A DNA stretch of 8,786 bases from Terriglobia bacterium (GTDB lineage Bacteria; Acidobacteriota; Terriglobia; UBA7540): positions 1-8,786 of the forward strand of contig JASHTO010000622.1 in NCBI GenBank assembly GCA_030040515.1, in the 5' to 3' direction. Position numbers and translations under genes: made by a program. Position 1 is the first letter of the stretch, and each line of letters opens with the position of its first letter. Below the pieces are notes generated by a model, which searched no databases, was not told where the DNA came from, and saw nothing but the letters and a program-made list of their open reading frames with translations. Shown piece after piece: positions 7,462-8,786 of the stretch.

Positions 7462-8189
7462 GGTTTTGCTCCCTTGCGGCGGGAATCAGGTTGGATGTCC
7501 GTGATCGCTCTCAGGCCCTTGCTGAGTTCATCGAATGTCGTGCCAGGTTTTCTCGCCAAATTTATCACTTGGAGTTTCTTTTCCAGAATTTCGTCGGCAA
7601 CCGCGGGCAATGCAGCGGCCAATTCGTGCGGAATGGAAATAATGCCGTGCCGGTCGCCGTGAATCAAGTCACCGGGGCGAATCGTCAATCCACCAACTTC
7701 TACAGGAATTCCGAATTCGATAACGTGAACGTAAGCGCGGGACATGGAGATCCTGCCGGCAAAGACCTGAAAACCGCTTACTTCGATTCCCGGCAGCTCG
7801 CGCGCCGCGCCATTGGTGACCGCACCCACGCAGCCCATCGCCAAAAAGATGTTGGCATGGACCTTGCCGATGAAGGCACCCGTGCCGGGCTTTTCGTCGA
7901 TGTCCTGCACCACCACCACGCGTGGCCCAGGAGTCAACTCAACATGCTTCCACAAGTCTGTGCGTTCAATATAGCGGCTTCCCACAATGGGAGGGTCGGC
8001 GGAGCGAATCCGGCAGGTTGCCGCGTATCCGACCATGGGAGGGAAGGAGGTAAAGAGGCAACGAAAGCCCACCGTGGAAAACCCCTCGTTCCGCAAACGG
8101 ACGCCAAAACTTTCGATGGCGTCGGATATCACACAAGTGTCAATGGATTTGAGCTGCTCAATTTGTTCGCTCGTAAGTGGATTTTGCAA
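7449..8189 (-). CDS. RraA-like protein (HMG/CHA aldolase fold, RraA/DlpA family)
   Basis: Family members are either metal-dependent class II aldolases/decarboxylases acting on 4-hydroxy-4-methyl-2-oxoglutarate and related acids, or RNase E regulators (RraA), or uncharacterised. With the TTG start the protein is 246 aa. Visible family features are CVISDA near residues 19-24, GCVGAVTNGAARELPG (about 119-134), IEFGIPVEVGGL (about 157-168) and GDLIHGDRHG (173-182). In characterised HMG aldolases the active site has an adjacent Arg-Asp pair; here it is R130-E131, so the metal-site Asp is replaced by Glu. The frame runs up to a GTG at 8393, but the added 68 residues do not look like the family. TTG 8189 has AAGGAGG 8 bases upstream and starts just before the conserved core. 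It is the first gene of the efflux operon; its stop codon lies inside the adaptor start region. Its role with the pump is unknown; soluble and cytoplasmic by appearance. Confidence 0.88.
   Translation of the reverse strand: MQNPLTSEQIEQLKSIDTCVISDAIESFGVRLRNEGFSTVGFRCLFTSFPPMVGYAATCRIRSADPPIVGSRYIERTDLWKHVELTPGPRVVVVQDIDEKPGTGAFIGKVHANIFLAMGCVGAVTNGAARELPGIEVSGFQVFAGRISMSRAYVHVIEFGIPVEVGGLTIRPGDLIHGDRHGIISIPHELAAALPAVADEILEKKLQVINLARKPGTTFDELSKGLRAITDIQPDSRRKGAKPWKP
7469..7475 (-). promoter_or_regulatory. Ribosome binding site deciding the GTG start of the adaptor
   Basis: AAGGGAG on the minus strand is 7 bases from GTG 7461 but 16 bases from the alternative ATG 7452. It lies inside the 3' end of the RraA-like gene, so translation of the two genes is probably linked. 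Confidence 0.6.
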
Positions 8190-8412
8190 GAGCTTTACCT
8201 CCTTGATGCTCACGACAAGGAAGATCGGAGCTTCGATGCGCTCTTTAAAGTGCTGAGAGGTACTGCCAGAGAAAACTACCGTCCCTCCGACAGCCCGATT
8301 CGATGGCGTTGGGAAGATTGAATGGCGCTTGAAGGAACATCGGGGAGAGTGAGAGTGGTTACCATCTCCGCACGACGCCTCAAATTGCGCCACCGCCAGA
8401 TTGCGCAGTTTG
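8190..8412. other. Leader/upstream region of the RraA-efflux operon
   Basis: This 223-base stretch lies between the small ORF and the RraA-like start. Apart from the ribosome binding site at 8198-8204, I see an imperfect direct repeat (GCGCAATCTG and GCGCAATTTG on the minus strand, about 8380-8405). I find no convincing sigma70 or sigma54 promoter. The operon promoter may be here but of an unrecognised type, or further upstream. The frame is open through most of it as an extension of the RraA ORF, which I consider non-coding. Confidence 0.4.
8198..8204 (-). promoter_or_regulatory. Ribosome binding site deciding the TTG start of the RraA-like gene
   Basis: A perfect AAGGAGG on the minus strand lies 8 bases before TTG 8189. 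Upstream in-frame starts (GTG 8213 and GTG 8393) have no comparable site; GTG 8213 lies upstream of this motif and would have to read through it. Confidence 0.75.
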
Positions 8413-8748
8413 TCAGACGGTGTTGGGAGGAGATCGGTAGCCGTAAGTTATCGCAATGACCGAAAGCGCCGGCGGGACCGCTCGCACTTGCGGGAGATAG
8501 ATATAAATCTCCCGCGGCAGTTTGGCTGCAATTGTCTTGAACTGGTGAGAATTGGCCCTTAAATCCAGCTTGCGCAAGGTGGGAAGCTTAGACGCGGCCA
8601 TGTGGCCTGCCTTAAATGTGTGCCAAGGCGCGCTTTGAGCGTGCAGGCACGGCCTTCGAGTGGCAATGGAGAGTGCCACTATACCTACAAGCAGAAATGA
8701 ACAACTCGCAGTCAGAAGATGTCGAGACTGCTGGAAGACTCTTGCCAT
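8413..8748 (-). CDS. Hypothetical small secreted protein or gene remnant
   Basis: Unrecognised ORF of 111 codons from ATG 8748; the frame stays open to the right edge (a TTG at 8775 and beyond), so the true start may be earlier or outside the window. Residues about 8-38 resemble a Sec signal peptide: a basic start, a hydrophobic stretch LLVGIVALSIA, then HAQSA as a possible cleavage region. The rest is basic and Leu/Pro-rich with no known domain. LPREIYIYLP faintly recalls the first strand of esterase-like alpha/beta hydrolases, which could mean a truncated secreted hydrolase; this is a guess. No Shine-Dalgarno precedes ATG 8748. Two perfect inverted repeats lie inside it, which may mean the DNA is a structured or decaying segment rather than a gene. 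Confidence 0.3.
   Translation of the reverse strand: MARVFQQSRHLLTASCSFLLVGIVALSIATRRPCLHAQSAPWHTFKAGHMAASKLPTLRKLDLRANSHQFKTIAAKLPREIYIYLPQVRAVPPALSVIAITYGYRSPPNTV
8490..8515. repeat. Perfect 9-base inverted repeat with 8-base AT-rich loop
   Basis: GCGGGAGAT at 8490-8498 is mirrored by ATCTCCCGC at 8507-8515 around an 8-base loop of A, G and T only. It falls in the weak small ORF. There is no T-run on either side, so it is not a clear terminator. It could be an operator or an RNA hairpin, or chance. Confidence 0.5.
8659..8680. repeat. Perfect 7-base inverted repeat with 8-base loop
   Basis: AGTGGCA at 8659-8665 is mirrored by TGCCACT at 8674-8680, again with an 8-base loop. It lies within the signal-peptide coding part of the small ORF. 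Stems of this length occur by chance fairly often, so it matters mainly together with the longer repeat at 8490-8515. Confidence 0.4.
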
Positions 8749-8786
8749 GTTTTTGCTGCTGAAGCTCAAACGCAACCCGAACTCGC

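Noticed and set aside
7428..8321. 297-codon plus-strand ORF
   Set aside because: It lies opposite the RraA-like gene and the adaptor N-terminus. Its translation shows no family motif, whereas the minus frame carries clear ones.
7449..8393. RraA-like protein starting at GTG 8393 (314 aa)
   Set aside because: The extra 68 residues do not resemble the family and no ribosome binding site precedes 8393; AAGGAGG points to TTG 8189.
8190..8412. Sigma54 (-24/-12) or sigma70 promoter for the operon
   Set aside because: TGGC occurrences lack a GC at the required spacing, and no -10/-35 pair was convincing.
1..8786. CRISPR arrays, tRNA/rRNA genes, insertion sequences or attachment sites
   Set aside because: No regularly spaced repeats, clover-leaf-like segments, transposase motifs or flanking duplications were seen on either strand.

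Overview
The window looks like chromosomal DNA from a diderm, soil-type bacterium, most likely an Acidobacteriota (inference). The protein kinase at the left edge begins with the short cysteine motif CPxC...CPKDG that I associate with acidobacterial Ser/Thr kinases. The RND permease has a TM4/TM10 motif style unlike the proteobacterial AcrB type, and the TolC-family protein implies an outer membrane. All convincing genes lie on the minus strand, so the region is read from right to left.

Layout from right (upstream) to left (downstream). 8413-8748: a small, weak ORF with a signal-peptide-like N-terminus and two clean inverted repeats; it may be a remnant or a structured non-coding stretch. 8190-8412: leader region ahead of the operon. 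7449-8189: an RraA-like / HMG-aldolase-fold protein with a TTG start behind a perfect Shine-Dalgarno. 6076-7461: a lipoprotein RND adaptor (HlyD/AcrA type) with a GTG start overlapping the previous gene. 2810-6004: a full-length 1064-aa RND permease. 1491-2813: a TolC/OEP-family outer-membrane channel whose ATG overlaps the permease stop codon (ATGA). 1265-1490: an intergenic stretch with two adjacent hairpins and a promoter-like extended -10 element. 1-1264: a Ser/Thr protein kinase whose C-terminus runs off the left edge.

The four genes from 8189 to 1491 look like one transcription and translation unit: two stop/start overlaps (13 and 4 bases), one 71-base gap, and strong ribosome binding sites before each gene. 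Three of them make a complete tripartite efflux pump (adaptor, inner-membrane permease, outer-membrane channel). The RraA-like gene in front is the unexpected member. No transcriptional regulator of the pump is visible. The kinase appears to have its own promoter and may be functionally unrelated.

The point most worth following is the permease's membrane core. The AcrB-type proton relay (Asp-Asp in TM4, Lys in TM10) is replaced by Asp-Asn in TM4 and Asp-Ser in TM10, and two further Asp residues sit in TM5 where AcrB has hydrophobic residues. This suggests a rewired proton pathway. I see no CRISPR array, tRNA, rRNA, insertion sequence or phage gene in the window.
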